Below are positions 26,429 through 34,802 of a stretch of DNA of 37,146 bases, piece after piece (position 1 is the first letter of the stretch; every line of letters starts with the position of its first letter). The stretch is from an uncultured Olsenella sp. (lineage in GTDB: Bacteria; Actinomycetota; Coriobacteriia; Coriobacteriales; Atopobiaceae): NCBI GenBank assembly GCA_900314575.1, contig OMVS01000012.1, positions 1 to 37,146 on the forward strand, written 5' to 3'. Under the pieces are notes generated by a model. The model was not told the DNA's origin, did not search any database, and saw only the letters and a program-made list of their open reading frames with translations. Made by a program: the position numbers and the translations under genes.

Positions 26429-27271
26429 ATGGCGGAAGGGACGGCAGCCCCCGACTTCCAGGAGCTCGCTCGGATCGCCCGACGCGTGCGCCAACAGATC
26501 GTCATCGGCGTGCACGCGGCCAAGTCCGGACACCCCGGCGGCTCGCTCGGCGCGGCTGACATCATGACCTACCTGTACTTCCACGAGATGAACGTGGACC
26601 CCAAGAACCCGCGCGACCCCAAGCGCGACAGGTTCGTCCTCTCCAAGGGCCACTGTGCGCCCGCCCTCTACGGCACCCTCGCCGAGCGCGGCTTCTTCCC
26701 CGTGGAGGACATCCCCACGCTGCGCCACGTCGGCAGCCACCTGCAGGGCCACCCCAACATGAACGACACGCCCGGCGTCGACATGTCCACCGGCTCGCTC
26801 GGACAGGGCGTCTCCGCCGCCGTGGGCATGGCGCTGGCCGCCAAGCTCTGGGGCGACGACTACCGCACCTACACCCTGCTCGGCGACGGCGAGATCCAGG
26901 AGGGCCAGGTCTGGGAGGCTGCGATGTTCGCTGGTAGCCACCACCTGGACAACCTCTGCGTGATCGTGGACAACAACAACCTGCAGATCGACGGCACCAT
27001 CGAGCAGGTCAACTCGCCCTATCCCATCGCAGACAAGTTCCGCGCCTTCAACTTCCATGTGATCGAGGTCGCGGACGGCAACGACATGACGCAGCTTGCC
27101 CCCGCCTTCGAGGAGGCCAGGCAGACCAAGGGCGCGCCCACGGCCATCGTCTGCAAGACGGTCAAGGGCAAGGGCGTCTCCTTCATGGAGAACCAGGTCG
27201 GCTGGCACGGCAAGGCACCCAACGACGAGCAGTTCGAGCAGGCCATGGCCGAGCTCGCTGGAGAGGAGTAG
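26429..27271 (+). CDS. Transketolase, N-terminal (TPP-binding) subunit
   Basis: A 280-residue protein equal to the first third of a full transketolase. It contains SGHPGGSLGAADI, SKGHCAPALYGTL, STGSLGQG and the thiamine-diphosphate motif GDGEIQEGQVWEAAMF ending in DNNN. The C-terminal half is encoded by the next gene two bases later. Split transketolases of this kind are normal in many anaerobes and archaea, so this is not a frameshift: both parts have their own start, ribosome site and stop. It transfers two-carbon units from D-xylulose-5-P, the final product of the upstream UlaE/UlaF steps. ATG 26429 follows GAAGGGAG. Confidence 0.94.
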   Translation: MAEGTAAPDFQELARIARRVRQQIVIGVHAAKSGHPGGSLGAADIMTYLYFHEMNVDPKNPRDPKRDRFVLSKGHCAPALYGTLAERGFFPVEDIPTLRHVGSHLQGHPNMNDTPGVDMSTGSLGQGVSAAVGMALAAKLWGDDYRTYTLLGDGEIQEGQVWEAAMFAGSHHLDNLCVIVDNNNLQIDGTIEQVNSPYPIADKFRAFNFHVIEVADGNDMTQLAPAFEEARQTKGAPTAIVCKTVKGKGVSFMENQVGWHGKAPNDEQFEQAMAELAGEE

Positions 27272-27273
27272 CC

Positions 27274-28215
27274 ATGGCAGACGTCAAGAAGGTCGCAACG
27301 CGCCAGAGCTACGGCGAGGAGCTCGTCGAGCTCGGCAAGGAGCACGACGACTTCGTGGTGCTCGACGCCGACCTCGCGGCCGCTACCAAGACCGGCCTGT
27401 TCAAGGCCGCCTTCCCCGACCGCCACGTCGACTGCGGCATCGCCGAGCAGGACCTCATGGGCATCGCGGCGGGCATCGCCGCCGCCGGCCACACAGTCTT
27501 CGCGAGCTCGTTCGCGATGTTCGCCGCCGGCCGCGCCTTCGAGCAGGTCAGGAACTCCATCGGCTACCCGCACCTCAACGTTAAGATCGGCGCGACCCAC
27601 GCCGGCCTCTCCGTCGGCGAGGACGGCGCCACCCACCAGTGCTGCGAGGACATCGCGCTCATGAGGACCATCCCGGGGATGACGGTCATCGTGCCGTCCG
27701 ACGACGTGGAGGCCCGCGCCGCGACCCGCGCCGCCTACGAGATGGACGGCCCCGTCTACCTGCGCTTCTGCCGCCTCGCCACGCCGGTCGTCAACGACCG
27801 CCCCGACTACGACTTCAAGGTCGGCAAGGCCTACGTCCTGCGCGAGGGCACCGACGTCACCATCGTGGCCTGCGGCCTCATGGTCGAGCAGGCGCTCGAG
27901 GCCGCCCGCCAGCTCGAGGCCTCCGGCGTGTCCGCCGAGGTCATCAACGCCCCGACCGTGAAGCCGCTCGACGCCGAGACGATCGTCGCCTCCGCGCGCA
28001 AGACGGGTAGGGTCGTCACCGCCGAGGAGCACTCGGTGATCGGCGGCCTCGGCTCGGCCGTGTGCGACGTCCTCTCCGAGCAGCACCCCGTGCCGGTCAG
28101 GAAGGTGGGCGTCGAGGACACCTTCGGCGAGTCCGGTCCGGCCGTCGAGGTCCTCAAGAAGTACGGCCTCACCGCCGAGCACGTCGCCGAGGCGGCCCTC
28201 TCGCTCGTCAAGTAG
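27274..28215 (+). CDS. Transketolase, C-terminal subunit
   Basis: A 313-residue partner of the preceding gene, carrying the pyrimidine-binding and C-terminal transketolase domains. The catalytic glutamate is in DCGIAEQDLMGIAAG, followed by a FAMFAAGRAFEQ segment, THAGLSVGEDGATHQ, and a C-terminal EEHSVIGGLG motif. The two subunits should form a heterotetramer with the TPP site at the interface. It begins two bases after the stop of the first subunit, with the ribosome site GGAGAGGAG inside the end of that gene, so translation is coupled. A branched GC hairpin follows before rpe. Confidence 0.94.
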   Translation: MADVKKVATRQSYGEELVELGKEHDDFVVLDADLAAATKTGLFKAAFPDRHVDCGIAEQDLMGIAAGIAAAGHTVFASSFAMFAAGRAFEQVRNSIGYPHLNVKIGATHAGLSVGEDGATHQCCEDIALMRTIPGMTVIVPSDDVEARAATRAAYEMDGPVYLRFCRLATPVVNDRPDYDFKVGKAYVLREGTDVTIVACGLMVEQALEAARQLEASGVSAEVINAPTVKPLDAETIVASARKTGRVVTAEEHSVIGGLGSAVCDVLSEQHPVPVRKVGVEDTFGESGPAVEVLKKYGLTAEHVAEAALSLVK

Positions 28216-28279
28216 GGTCCCACCCGCGCGTCGACGGGCGCGCGACGACGCGATGGCCGCGTCACGAACGACTACAGAA

Positions 28280-28328
28280 GCGCCCCCGCGGCGAGCGCGG
28301 CCCCGTGGGGCCGCCCACCCGGGGGCGC
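28280..28328 (+). other. Branched GC hairpin between transketolase and rpe
   Basis: An outer 9-bp stem (28280-28288 with 28320-28328) encloses an inner 8-bp stem (28297-28304 with 28307-28314) with a 2-base loop. There is no T tract; the rpe ribosome site follows within 7 bases. It may reduce readthrough or fold over the rpe ribosome site region. Confidence 0.55.
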
Positions 28329-28349
28329 GTCATGAAGGGAGCGCATCTC

Positions 28350-29030
28350 ATGGAGACAGCGGACGGAAGGCAGGCGGGGGCGATGGTGGCCCCCTCGCTG
28401 CTCGCAGCTGACCGCATGCACTTCGGCCGCGAGCTGGAGAGCGTGGCGGACGCCGACTACCTGCACGTCGACGTGATGGACGGCCACTTCGTCCCGCCGA
28501 TCGCGTTCGGCGCCATCGACGTGCGCTCCGTCGCCGCCGCCTCGCAGGTGCCGCTCGACGTGCACCTCATGGTCGACAACCCCGACGAGTGCATCGACCA
28601 GTACCTCGACACGGAGGCGCGCATCGTGACCTTCCACTGGGAGGCCGCGACCCACGCGCACCGCCTCGTCGAGAAGACCCACCAGGCCGGCAAGCTCTCC
28701 GGCGTCGCCCTCAACCCCGCGACGCCCCCTGAGGCCCTGCGCGAGCTCCTGCGCTGGGTCGACCTCGTGCTCGTCATGACCGTCGACCCCGGCTACGGCG
28801 GGCAGGGCATCGTCGAGGGCAGCCGCGACAAGGTCGCCCGCACGAGCCGTCTCTGCCGCGAGCTGGGCGTGAGCCCCATCATCGAGGTGGACGGCGGGGT
28901 CAGGGCGGGCAACGCCGGCACCCTCGCGGCCGCTGGCGCGAGCCTGCTCGTCGCGGGCAGCGCCGTCTTCGGCAGGGAGGATAGGGCCGCGGCCATCCAC
29001 GAGCTGCGCCTGGCGTCCCAGGAGGGCTAG
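28350..29030 (+). CDS. rpe: Ribulose-phosphate 3-epimerase
   Basis: A 226-residue TIM barrel interconverting D-ribulose-5-P and D-xylulose-5-P. Signature motifs are complete: APSLLAAD, LHVDVMDGHFVP (metal His and Asp), DVHLMVDNP, a TFHWEA histidine, MTVDPGYGGQG, and EVDGGV followed by GSAVFG. These exclude the related decarboxylase UlaD, which shares the barrel superfamily but not these motifs. ATG 28350 is chosen because AAGGGA lies 9 bases before it; ATG 28332 upstream would add six residues and has no good site. It closes the pentose phosphate block that begins with transaldolase. Confidence 0.93.
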   Translation: METADGRQAGAMVAPSLLAADRMHFGRELESVADADYLHVDVMDGHFVPPIAFGAIDVRSVAAASQVPLDVHLMVDNPDECIDQYLDTEARIVTFHWEAATHAHRLVEKTHQAGKLSGVALNPATPPEALRELLRWVDLVLVMTVDPGYGGQGIVEGSRDKVARTSRLCRELGVSPIIEVDGGVRAGNAGTLAAAGASLLVAGSAVFGREDRAAAIHELRLASQEG

Positions 29031-29090
29031 GCCGGGGCGAGGCTGGCCCTGCGCAACGGCCCCTGCGAGAGGAGCGTCCCGGACATGCGA

Positions 29091-29125
29091 GGGCGGGCGG
29101 CCACGCACCTGGTGGCCGCCCGCCC
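29091..29125. terminator. Terminator hairpin between convergent rpe and icd genes
   Basis: A perfect 14-bp stem (29091-29104 with 29112-29125) closes a 7-base loop and is followed by TTCTCG. Its place between convergent genes suggests termination from both sides. Confidence 0.75.
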
Positions 29126-29176
29126 TTCTCGTCCGTGCTCTATCCCGAGCCGGCGCCTTGTGCCCGGCGCCTTGTA

Positions 29177-30382
29177 CTATGCCCTCCTGAGGCGCTCCGC
29201 GATGGCGAGGATGAACTCCTCGGTGTCGAGGGTGGTGGGGTTCGGGAGGGTCGTGATGCGGGCGAGGTCGCCGGTCATCTCGCCGCCCTCGATGGTGTCG
29301 ATCGTGGCGCGCTCGAGCCTGTCGGCGAAGTCTGCGAGCTCGGGTAGGCCGTCGAGCTCGCCGCGCTTGCGCAGGGCGCCCGACCAGGCGAAGATCGTCG
29401 CCACGGAGTTGGTCGAGGTCCTCTCGCCGCGCAGGTGCTTGTAGTAGTGGCGCTGGACGGTGCCGTGGGCGGCCTCGTACTCGAAGTAGCCGTGGGGCGA
29501 GACGAGCACGGAGGTCATCATCGCGAGCGAGCCGAAGGCGCTCGAGAGCATGTCGCTCATCACGTCGCCGTCGTAGTTCTTGCAGGCCCAGATGAAGCCG
29601 CCCTCGGACTTCATGACCCGGGCGACCGCGTCGTCGATCAGCGTGTAGAAGTAGGTGATCCCCGCCTCCTCGAAGCGCGTGCGGTACTCGGCCTCGTAGA
29701 GGTCGGCGAAGACGTCCTTGAAGCGGTGGTCGTAGGTCTTGGAGATGGTGTCCTTGGTCGCGAACCACAGGTCCTGGCGGGTGGAGAGCGCGAACTCGAA
29801 GCAGCTGCGCGCGAAGCTCTCGATGGAGGCGTCCAGGTTGTGCATGCCCTGCACGACGCCCGGGCCGGAGAACTCGTGGATGAGGCTCCTGGTCTCGGTG
29901 CCGTCCGCCGCGGTGAAGACGAGCTCGGCCTTGCCGGGGCCCTCGACGCGCATCTCGGTGTTGCGGTAGACGTCGCCGTAGGCGTGTCGGGCGATGGTGA
30001 TGGGGCGCTTCCAGGAGCGCACCTGCGGCTCGATGCCCCTGACCACGATCGGGGCGCGGAAGACGGTGCCGTCGAGCATGGCTCGGATGGTGCCGTTGGG
30101 GCTCTTCCACATCTGGGAGAGGCCGTACTCCTTCACGCGGGCTGCGTTGGGGGTGATCGTGGCGCACTTGACGGCCACGCCCAGGCGCTTGGTCGCCTCG
30201 GCCGAGTCGACGGTGACCTGGTCGTGGGTGGCCTCGCGGTTCTCGAGGCCGAGGTCGAAGTACTCGGTCTTGAGGTCGACGAACGGCTCCACGAGGTCGT
30301 CCTTGATCATCTTCCAGATGATGCGGGTCATCTCGTCGCCGTCCATCTCGACGAGCGGCGTCTTCATCGCGATCTTGGCCAT
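29177..30382 (-). CDS. icd: NADP-dependent isocitrate dehydrogenase, eukaryote-like type
   Basis: A 401-residue dimeric-type isocitrate dehydrogenase that converts isocitrate to 2-oxoglutarate and CO2, giving NADPH. The N-terminal [13 protein letters not shown], the substrate motif KSPNGTIR, a central [14 protein letters not shown], the metal-binding YDGDVMSD and the C-terminal [10 protein letters not shown] and NSVATIFAW blocks are typical of the subfamily II enzymes found in eukaryotic mitochondria/cytosol and some bacteria. This differs from the E. coli Icd subfamily. ATG 30382 has GGAGG just upstream; a TACAAT -10-like hexamer lies about 50 bases before it (minus strand, 30440 to 30435). 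No other TCA-cycle gene is adjacent, so it probably serves glutamate synthesis. Confidence 0.94.
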   Translation of the reverse strand: MAKIAMKTPLVEMDGDEMTRIIWKMIKDDLVEPFVDLKTEYFDLGLENREATHDQVTVDSAEATKRLGVAVKCATITPNAARVKEYGLSQMWKSPNGTIRAMLDGTVFRAPIVVRGIEPQVRSWKRPITIARHAYGDVYRNTEMRVEGPGKAELVFTAADGTETRSLIHEFSGPGVVQGMHNLDASIESFARSCFEFALSTRQDLWFATKDTISKTYDHRFKDVFADLYEAEYRTRFEEAGITYFYTLIDDAVARVMKSEGGFIWACKNYDGDVMSDMLSSAFGSLAMMTSVLVSPHGYFEYEAAHGTVQRHYYKHLRGERTSTNSVATIFAWSGALRKRGELDGLPELADFADRLERATIDTIEGGEMTGDLARITTLPNPTTLDTEEFILAIAERLRRA

Positions 30383-30538
30383 CCAAGCCTCCAACTATCG
30401 GGCCGCGCGGGCGGCCGGCGTATCGACCTCCCACATTGTAGCCGGCGGCCGCGCAGGGGCGGTTGCCCGCGTGTTACGGCCGCGGCGGTCGTGGGGTCAC
30501 GTCCCGTGGCGGCCCCCGGGCCGCGTCTGGGCCCGGAG

Positions 30539-31453
30539 CTACTCCTGGTGCCGCCGCGAGGCCCCGCCCGCGCCGGCGCCCCCGTCCGCGCCGGCCGTGC
30601 GGCCGCGCCTGTCGGCGTGGCGGGCGTCTGTCCTGGGGCGGCCCTTCGCCTCGAGGTTGCGCAGGTTGGTGACCGTGCGCTCCATGCCGTGCGGCACGTA
30701 GCCCATGGTGGAGAGGTTGTCGGGCAGGTAGTCCACGAGGCTCAGGGGCGCCGTCTGCACCACGTGCGCGGGCTCGGGCCCGGGCTTGGCGCAGAGCCCG
30801 AAGACCGTCGCCCCCTTGGCGCACAGGCGCTCCTCGTAGGCGCTCACCGGGTCGTCCGGCAGGAGCGCGCGGCAGTCGTCCGTGCTCCAGACGAGCTCGT
30901 AGCCGGCGAGTTCGACCTGGGTCAGCGTGAAGTCGCGCAGGGGCTGGCTGTCCGTCTTGAGCTGCACGCGGCCGTCGGGCGCCAGCACGCGGCGGAAGTC
31001 CATGAGGCGGTCGACGTAGGTGAGGCGCTCCCTCGCGCGCCTGGCGCGCGGGAAGGGCGTCGGGAAGTTGAGGTAGATTAGGGAGACCTCGCCGGGCGAG
31101 AAGAACTCGGGCACGTCGCTCCCCTTGCCGGGGACGAAGACGACGTTGGGCAGGCCGCTCTCCTGGGCCTTCTGGGCCGCGTAGGCGATGCAGAGCGGCT
31201 CGTAGTCCACGCCGACGAAGAGCACGTCCGGCTCGCGGCGCGCCGCCTCGACGGTGAAGCCGCCCTTGCCGCAGCCGAGGTCGAGCCTGACCTCCGAGTA
31301 GCGCGCCCCCGGCCGTCCCGGCTCGAGGGGGTGGCAGGCCTCGGCCCAGGCGCCCGCGAGGGAGCGGGGGCTCGTCTCGATGCTGTCGGCGTAGCGCTCG
31401 AGCCGCTCCTCGAGGACGAAGTGCTTGGGCAGGCGGGTGTGCATTCCGTGCAT
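30539..31453 (-). CDS. trmB: tRNA (guanine-N7-)-methyltransferase, TrmB family with altered motif
   Basis: A 304-residue SAM-dependent methyltransferase of the TrmB type, forming m7G46 in tRNA. Motif I is DLGCGKGGFTVE (about residues 58-69), followed by FVGVDYEP, a family-specific IYLNFPTPFPR segment, and a TDSQPLRDF stretch. In most TrmB proteins the middle segment reads NFxDPWPK; here the conserved Asp and Trp are Thr and Phe. The protein is also longer than usual (about 215-240) through a C-terminal extension with a low-complexity Arg/Gly/Ala end. ATG 31453 has GGAG and AGGA upstream; ATG 31444 is an alternative. Family membership is quite secure, activity on G46 less so given the altered motif. 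Confidence 0.82.
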   Translation of the reverse strand: MHGMHTRLPKHFVLEERLERYADSIETSPRSLAGAWAEACHPLEPGRPGARYSEVRLDLGCGKGGFTVEAARREPDVLFVGVDYEPLCIAYAAQKAQESGLPNVVFVPGKGSDVPEFFSPGEVSLIYLNFPTPFPRARRARERLTYVDRLMDFRRVLAPDGRVQLKTDSQPLRDFTLTQVELAGYELVWSTDDCRALLPDDPVSAYEERLCAKGATVFGLCAKPGPEPAHVVQTAPLSLVDYLPDNLSTMGYVPHGMERTVTNLRNLEAKGRPRTDARHADRRGRTAGADGGAGAGGASRRHQE

Positions 31454-31712
31454 GGCGTTCCTATCTCCGGGTGCGGGCCGCGCCCGGCGCGGCCCCGGGC
31501 GCTCGGGCGCCCTCTCGCAAGACCACAGTGTACGTGCGCGCCGGCGTCGGCGCGCGTCCGCGGCTCCCTCTTCGCAAAAGATGCCCGCGCAGACCCGACG
31601 GGCGCTTTGCCGCGCGGCTCCGGGGCGCTACATTTATCTCCGTGAGCCTGCCGCGCGCGGCCCCTGGCGCGAGACGGCGCCGACTGCGCGCCGCCTGTCG
31701 TGGGGGAGACAC

Positions 31713-32723
31713 ATGAACCGCTTCGCAAGGGGAATCGTCGCGACCATCGTCGGTGCGAGCCTGTGGGGGCTCTCCGGCGTCTTCGCCCAGTACCTCTACG
31801 CGCACTACGAGATCACCGCGCTCTTCGTGACGGCCGTGCGCACGGTCTCGGCGGGCCTCGTCTTCCTGCTGTACTTCCTCTGGCGCCGCCGCGACCTCCT
31901 GCGCGAGCTCCTGGGCGACCGCGCGTCCGTGCGCCAGCTCCTCGTCTTCGGCTGCTGTGGCCTCTACACCTGCCAGCTCACCTACATCGTGGCCGTGGGC
32001 TTCACCAACGCGGGCACCGCCACGGTGATGCAGAGCTCGAGCGTCGTCTTCGTGATGCTCGCGACCTGCCTCATCGGCCGGCGGCTGCCCCACGCGCGGG
32101 AGGTGGCGGGGCTCGTCTGCGCCTTCGCGGCCGCCGTGCTGATCGCAACCAAGGGCGACCTCGGGACGCTGCAGATTCCCGTGCCCGGCCTGGTCTGGGG
32201 CGTCCTCAACGCGCTGAGCGTCACGTTCTACATCATGTACCCGCGCCGGCTCTTCGAGCGCTGGGGGAGCCTGCCCATCACGGGCCTCAGCCTGCTCGTC
32301 GGCGGGGTGCTCGCGTTCGTGGTGTGGCTGGCGGCCGGGGTTCTCTGGGGCGCGACGGATGGGGCCCTCGGGGTCTCCGCCGCCGTGCCGGCCTTCGGCT
32401 GGGACGGCATCGCCTGCCTCGCCGGCATCGCGGTCGTGGGCACCCTGATGGCCTTCTCGCTCTACCTGCACGGCGTCTCCATCGTGGGCGGCCTCACCGG
32501 CAGCCTGCTCGGCACCATGGAGCCGCTGAGCGCCAACGTGCTCGCGGTCCTGTGGCTGAACACCCCCTTCACCTGGGCCGACTGGGTGGGGCTCGCCCTC
32601 ATGCTCGTGACCACGGCCCTGGTGTCTCTCGGCGGGGCGCAGGGCTCGGGAGAGGCCGCGCCCGGCGCCGAGGGCGCGCCTGCCGCCGAGGGAGCCCCGG
32701 CGTCCGAGGCGGGGGAGGCGTAG
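31713..32723 (+). CDS. EamA/DMT-family transporter
   Basis: A 336-residue membrane protein with ten predicted helices arranged as two EamA repeats (about residues 8-135 and 148-300), the drug/metabolite exporter superfamily. Typical elements are the N-terminal GASLWGLSGVFAQ helix, an RTVSAGLVFL segment, NAGTATVMQSSSVVFVML and the repeat-two GGLTGSLLGTMEPLSANVLAVLWL. The final 30 residues are an Ala/Glu/Gly-rich soluble tail. ATG 31713 has GGGGGAG upstream. Substrate unknown; members export amino acids or other metabolites. The GH2 gene begins only 3 bases after its stop, so the two are one operon. Confidence 0.9.
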   Translation: MNRFARGIVATIVGASLWGLSGVFAQYLYAHYEITALFVTAVRTVSAGLVFLLYFLWRRRDLLRELLGDRASVRQLLVFGCCGLYTCQLTYIVAVGFTNAGTATVMQSSSVVFVMLATCLIGRRLPHAREVAGLVCAFAAAVLIATKGDLGTLQIPVPGLVWGVLNALSVTFYIMYPRRLFERWGSLPITGLSLLVGGVLAFVVWLAAGVLWGATDGALGVSAAVPAFGWDGIACLAGIAVVGTLMAFSLYLHGVSIVGGLTGSLLGTMEPLSANVLAVLWLNTPFTWADWVGLALMLVTTALVSLGGAQGSGEAAPGAEGAPAAEGAPASEAGEA

Positions 32724-32726
32724 GGC

Positions 32727-34685
32727 ATGGAGCTCGACCTCAGGCGCGTCATCGGCGGCATGGCCCCGGAGCCGCTCGACGTCGAGCTGCACCGGCTGGA
32801 GACGCCCTGGACCGGCCAGGTGGAGCGCTCGGAGCACCCCCGGCCGGAGCATCCGAGGCCGCAGTTCGCCCGCGCGCGGTGGTGCTCCCTCAACGGCTGG
32901 TGGGACTGCGCGGTGCGCCCCTGCGCCGACGCGCGCGCCCGCTGGCGGGAGGCCCGCCCGCCAGCACGGGGCGCCTGGGAGTCGCGGATCCGCGTGCCCT
33001 TCTCGCCCGAGGCGCCGCTGTCCGGCGTGGGGCATCGGCTCGCCCCCGACGAGCTGCTCTTCTACGGCCTCTCCTTCGACGCGCCGGCGCTTGCGGCCGG
33101 CGAGCGGCTCCTGCTGCACCTGGACGCCGTCGACTGGGCCTGCGCCGCCTACCTCAACGGGGGGAGGGTCGCCGAGCACGTGGGCGGGTACCTGCCCTTC
33201 TCGGTCGACCTGACGGACGCGCTGCGGACGGGCGAGAACCGCCTGGAGCTGTGCGTCTTTGACCCGAGCGAGACGGGGACGCAGCTGCGTGGCAAGCAGC
33301 GCATCCGTCGCGGCAACATGTGGTACACGGCGCAGAGCGGCGTCTGGCGCGACGCCTGGCTCGAGGTGGTGCCCGCGGCGCACCTCGTGGGCGTCTCGCT
33401 CGCCCCCGACCCCGACGCGGGGCTGCTGCGCCTCAAGGCACGCGTGTGCGGCACGGGGACGCTGCGCGTCGAGGTGTGCGCGGGGGAGGAGGTCGTCGCC
33501 ACGGGAGGGGTCGTCGTGGGACAGGAGGCCGCCCTTCCGGCCCCTGTGGGCGCCGCGGGGCCGGACGTCTCGGGGCGGGGGGCCGGGGGCGCTGCCGCCA
33601 CGGGCGTCGGGGGCGAGGTCTCGCTCGAGATCCCGGTCGCGAGCCCGCGCCTGTGGGGCCCCGAGGACCCCTTCCTGTACGGGCTCAGGCTCTCGTTCGG
33701 CGACGACGAGGTCACGAGCTACTGCGCCTTCCGCACCGTGGGCGTGGAGCTCGACGCCGAGGGCACCATGCGCTTCTGCCTCAACCACGCCCCGCTCTTC
33801 CTGCGCGGCGTGCTCGACCAGGGCTACTGGCCCGACGGGCTCATGACGGCACCCAGCGACGCGGCGCTCGTGGCGGACGTGCGCCGGGCGCGCGAGGCAG
33901 GCTTCAACCTGATGCGCAAGCACGTGAAGGTGGAGTCCGAGCGCTGGTACTACCACTGCGACAGGCTCGGCATGCTCGTCTGGCAGGACATGGTCTCCGG
34001 CGGCGGCAGGCGCCACGAGTGGGACGCGCTGAACAAGCCCACCCTCTTCCGGCACGCGCAGGCCGCCTTCGACGACCGGCCGCGCCTGCACCAGCGGCGG
34101 CTCTCCGCAGGCGACGCCGCCTTTCGCGAGGAGTGGCGCGAGACGGCGGCGGGCACCGTGCGGCTGCTCGCCAACCATCCCTGCGTCGTCACCTGGACTC
34201 TCTTCAACGAGGGCTGGGGGCAGTTCGACGCGCGGGCGGCCACGCGCCTCGTGCGCTCGCTCGACCCCACGCGCCCGATAAACGCCACCTGCGGCTGGTA
34301 CGACCAGGGCGCAGGCGACTACCACGCCATCCACAACTACTTCCGCACGATGCGGGTCTACCCCGAGACGCTCGTCGCGCGCCTCGCGGGCGCCCGGCGC
34401 GCCTTCTTCGTGAGCGAGTTCGGCGGGCTCATGTACCACGTGGAGGGGCACAGCTCCCTCGACCGCGCCTACGGCTACGACAAGTTCGACTCGGAGGAGG
34501 GCTGGCGCGAGGCGGCGCGCGCCCGGCTCGAGGAGGCGGCTGCGCTCGAGGGGCAGGGGCTGGCGGGCTTCGTGTTCACGCAGCTGAGCGACGTGGAGGA
34601 GGAGACGAACGGGATCCTCACCTACGACCGTCGCCTAGACAAGCTGACGGGCGAGCGCTTCGGCGACGCGGGCGGCGCCGGATAG
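32727..34685 (+). CDS. Glycoside hydrolase family 2 enzyme
   Basis: A 652-residue GH2 glycosidase, cytosolic as there is no signal peptide. The N-terminal jelly-roll sugar-binding domain (about residues 40-210) has the LHLDAVDWACAAYLNG and VGGYLPFSVDLTDAL features. An immunoglobulin-like domain follows (about 215-340), then the TIM barrel with acid/base Glu495 in TLFNEGWG and nucleophile Glu564 in VSEFGG. It is shorter than classic LacZ and closer to the beta-glucuronidase or beta-galactosidase-like short forms; the exact sugar cannot be read. A Gly/Ala-rich insertion around residues 270-300 interrupts the second domain. It is coupled to the EamA transporter (3-base gap). A pair of GC hairpins (34733-34780) ends the unit. 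Confidence 0.88.
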   Translation: MELDLRRVIGGMAPEPLDVELHRLETPWTGQVERSEHPRPEHPRPQFARARWCSLNGWWDCAVRPCADARARWREARPPARGAWESRIRVPFSPEAPLSGVGHRLAPDELLFYGLSFDAPALAAGERLLLHLDAVDWACAAYLNGGRVAEHVGGYLPFSVDLTDALRTGENRLELCVFDPSETGTQLRGKQRIRRGNMWYTAQSGVWRDAWLEVVPAAHLVGVSLAPDPDAGLLRLKARVCGTGTLRVEVCAGEEVVATGGVVVGQEAALPAPVGAAGPDVSGRGAGGAAATGVGGEVSLEIPVASPRLWGPEDPFLYGLRLSFGDDEVTSYCAFRTVGVELDAEGTMRFCLNHAPLFLRGVLDQGYWPDGLMTAPSDAALVADVRRAREAGFNLMRKHVKVESERWYYHCDRLGMLVWQDMVSGGGRRHEWDALNKPTLFRHAQAAFDDRPRLHQRRLSAGDAAFREEWRETAAGTVRLLANHPCVVTWTLFNEGWGQFDARAATRLVRSLDPTRPINATCGWYDQGAGDYHAIHNYFRTMRVYPETLVARLAGARRAFFVSEFGGLMYHVEGHSSLDRAYGYDKFDSEEGWREAARARLEEAAALEGQGLAGFVFTQLSDVEEETNGILTYDRRLDKLTGERFGDAGGAG

Positions 34686-34732
34686 GCCCCGGGTACGCGG
34701 GGGGCGTCCGGGCCCCGCGCCCGCCAAAAGGG

Positions 34733-34780
34733 GCGGCGCCCCGCAAGGGCGAGGCGCCGCGTGCCGGGCGCGCGCCCGGC
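34733..34780. terminator. Tandem GC hairpins between convergent GH2 and PPase genes
   Basis: Stem 1 is 8 bp (34733-34740 with 34753-34760, 12-base loop); stem 2 is 8 bp (34763-34770 with 34773-34780, 2-base loop). No T tract is present. The convergent arrangement suggests a shared terminator. Confidence 0.5.
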
Positions 34781-34802
34781 GGGAGGTCCTTGTCGGCCCT
34801 GG

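Noticed and set aside
26429-28215. Transketolase broken by a frameshift
   Set aside because: Both halves have their own start, stop and ribosome site with a 2-base gap; the split form is a normal family architecture.
28350-29030. Candidate for the missing UlaD decarboxylase (same barrel superfamily)
   Set aside because: All diagnostic Rpe motifs are present (VDVMDGHFVP, HLMV, MTVDPGYGGQG, DGGV); UlaD lacks these.
31461-34451. Very long minus-strand open frame (about 996 codons) opposite the EamA and GH2 genes
   Set aside because: Composition is Glu/Val/His/Gly-rich with no domain, and the plus strand has two clear families. It is a shadow frame of GC-rich coding sequence. The same holds for 8176-9909 and 28272-30434 on the minus strand.
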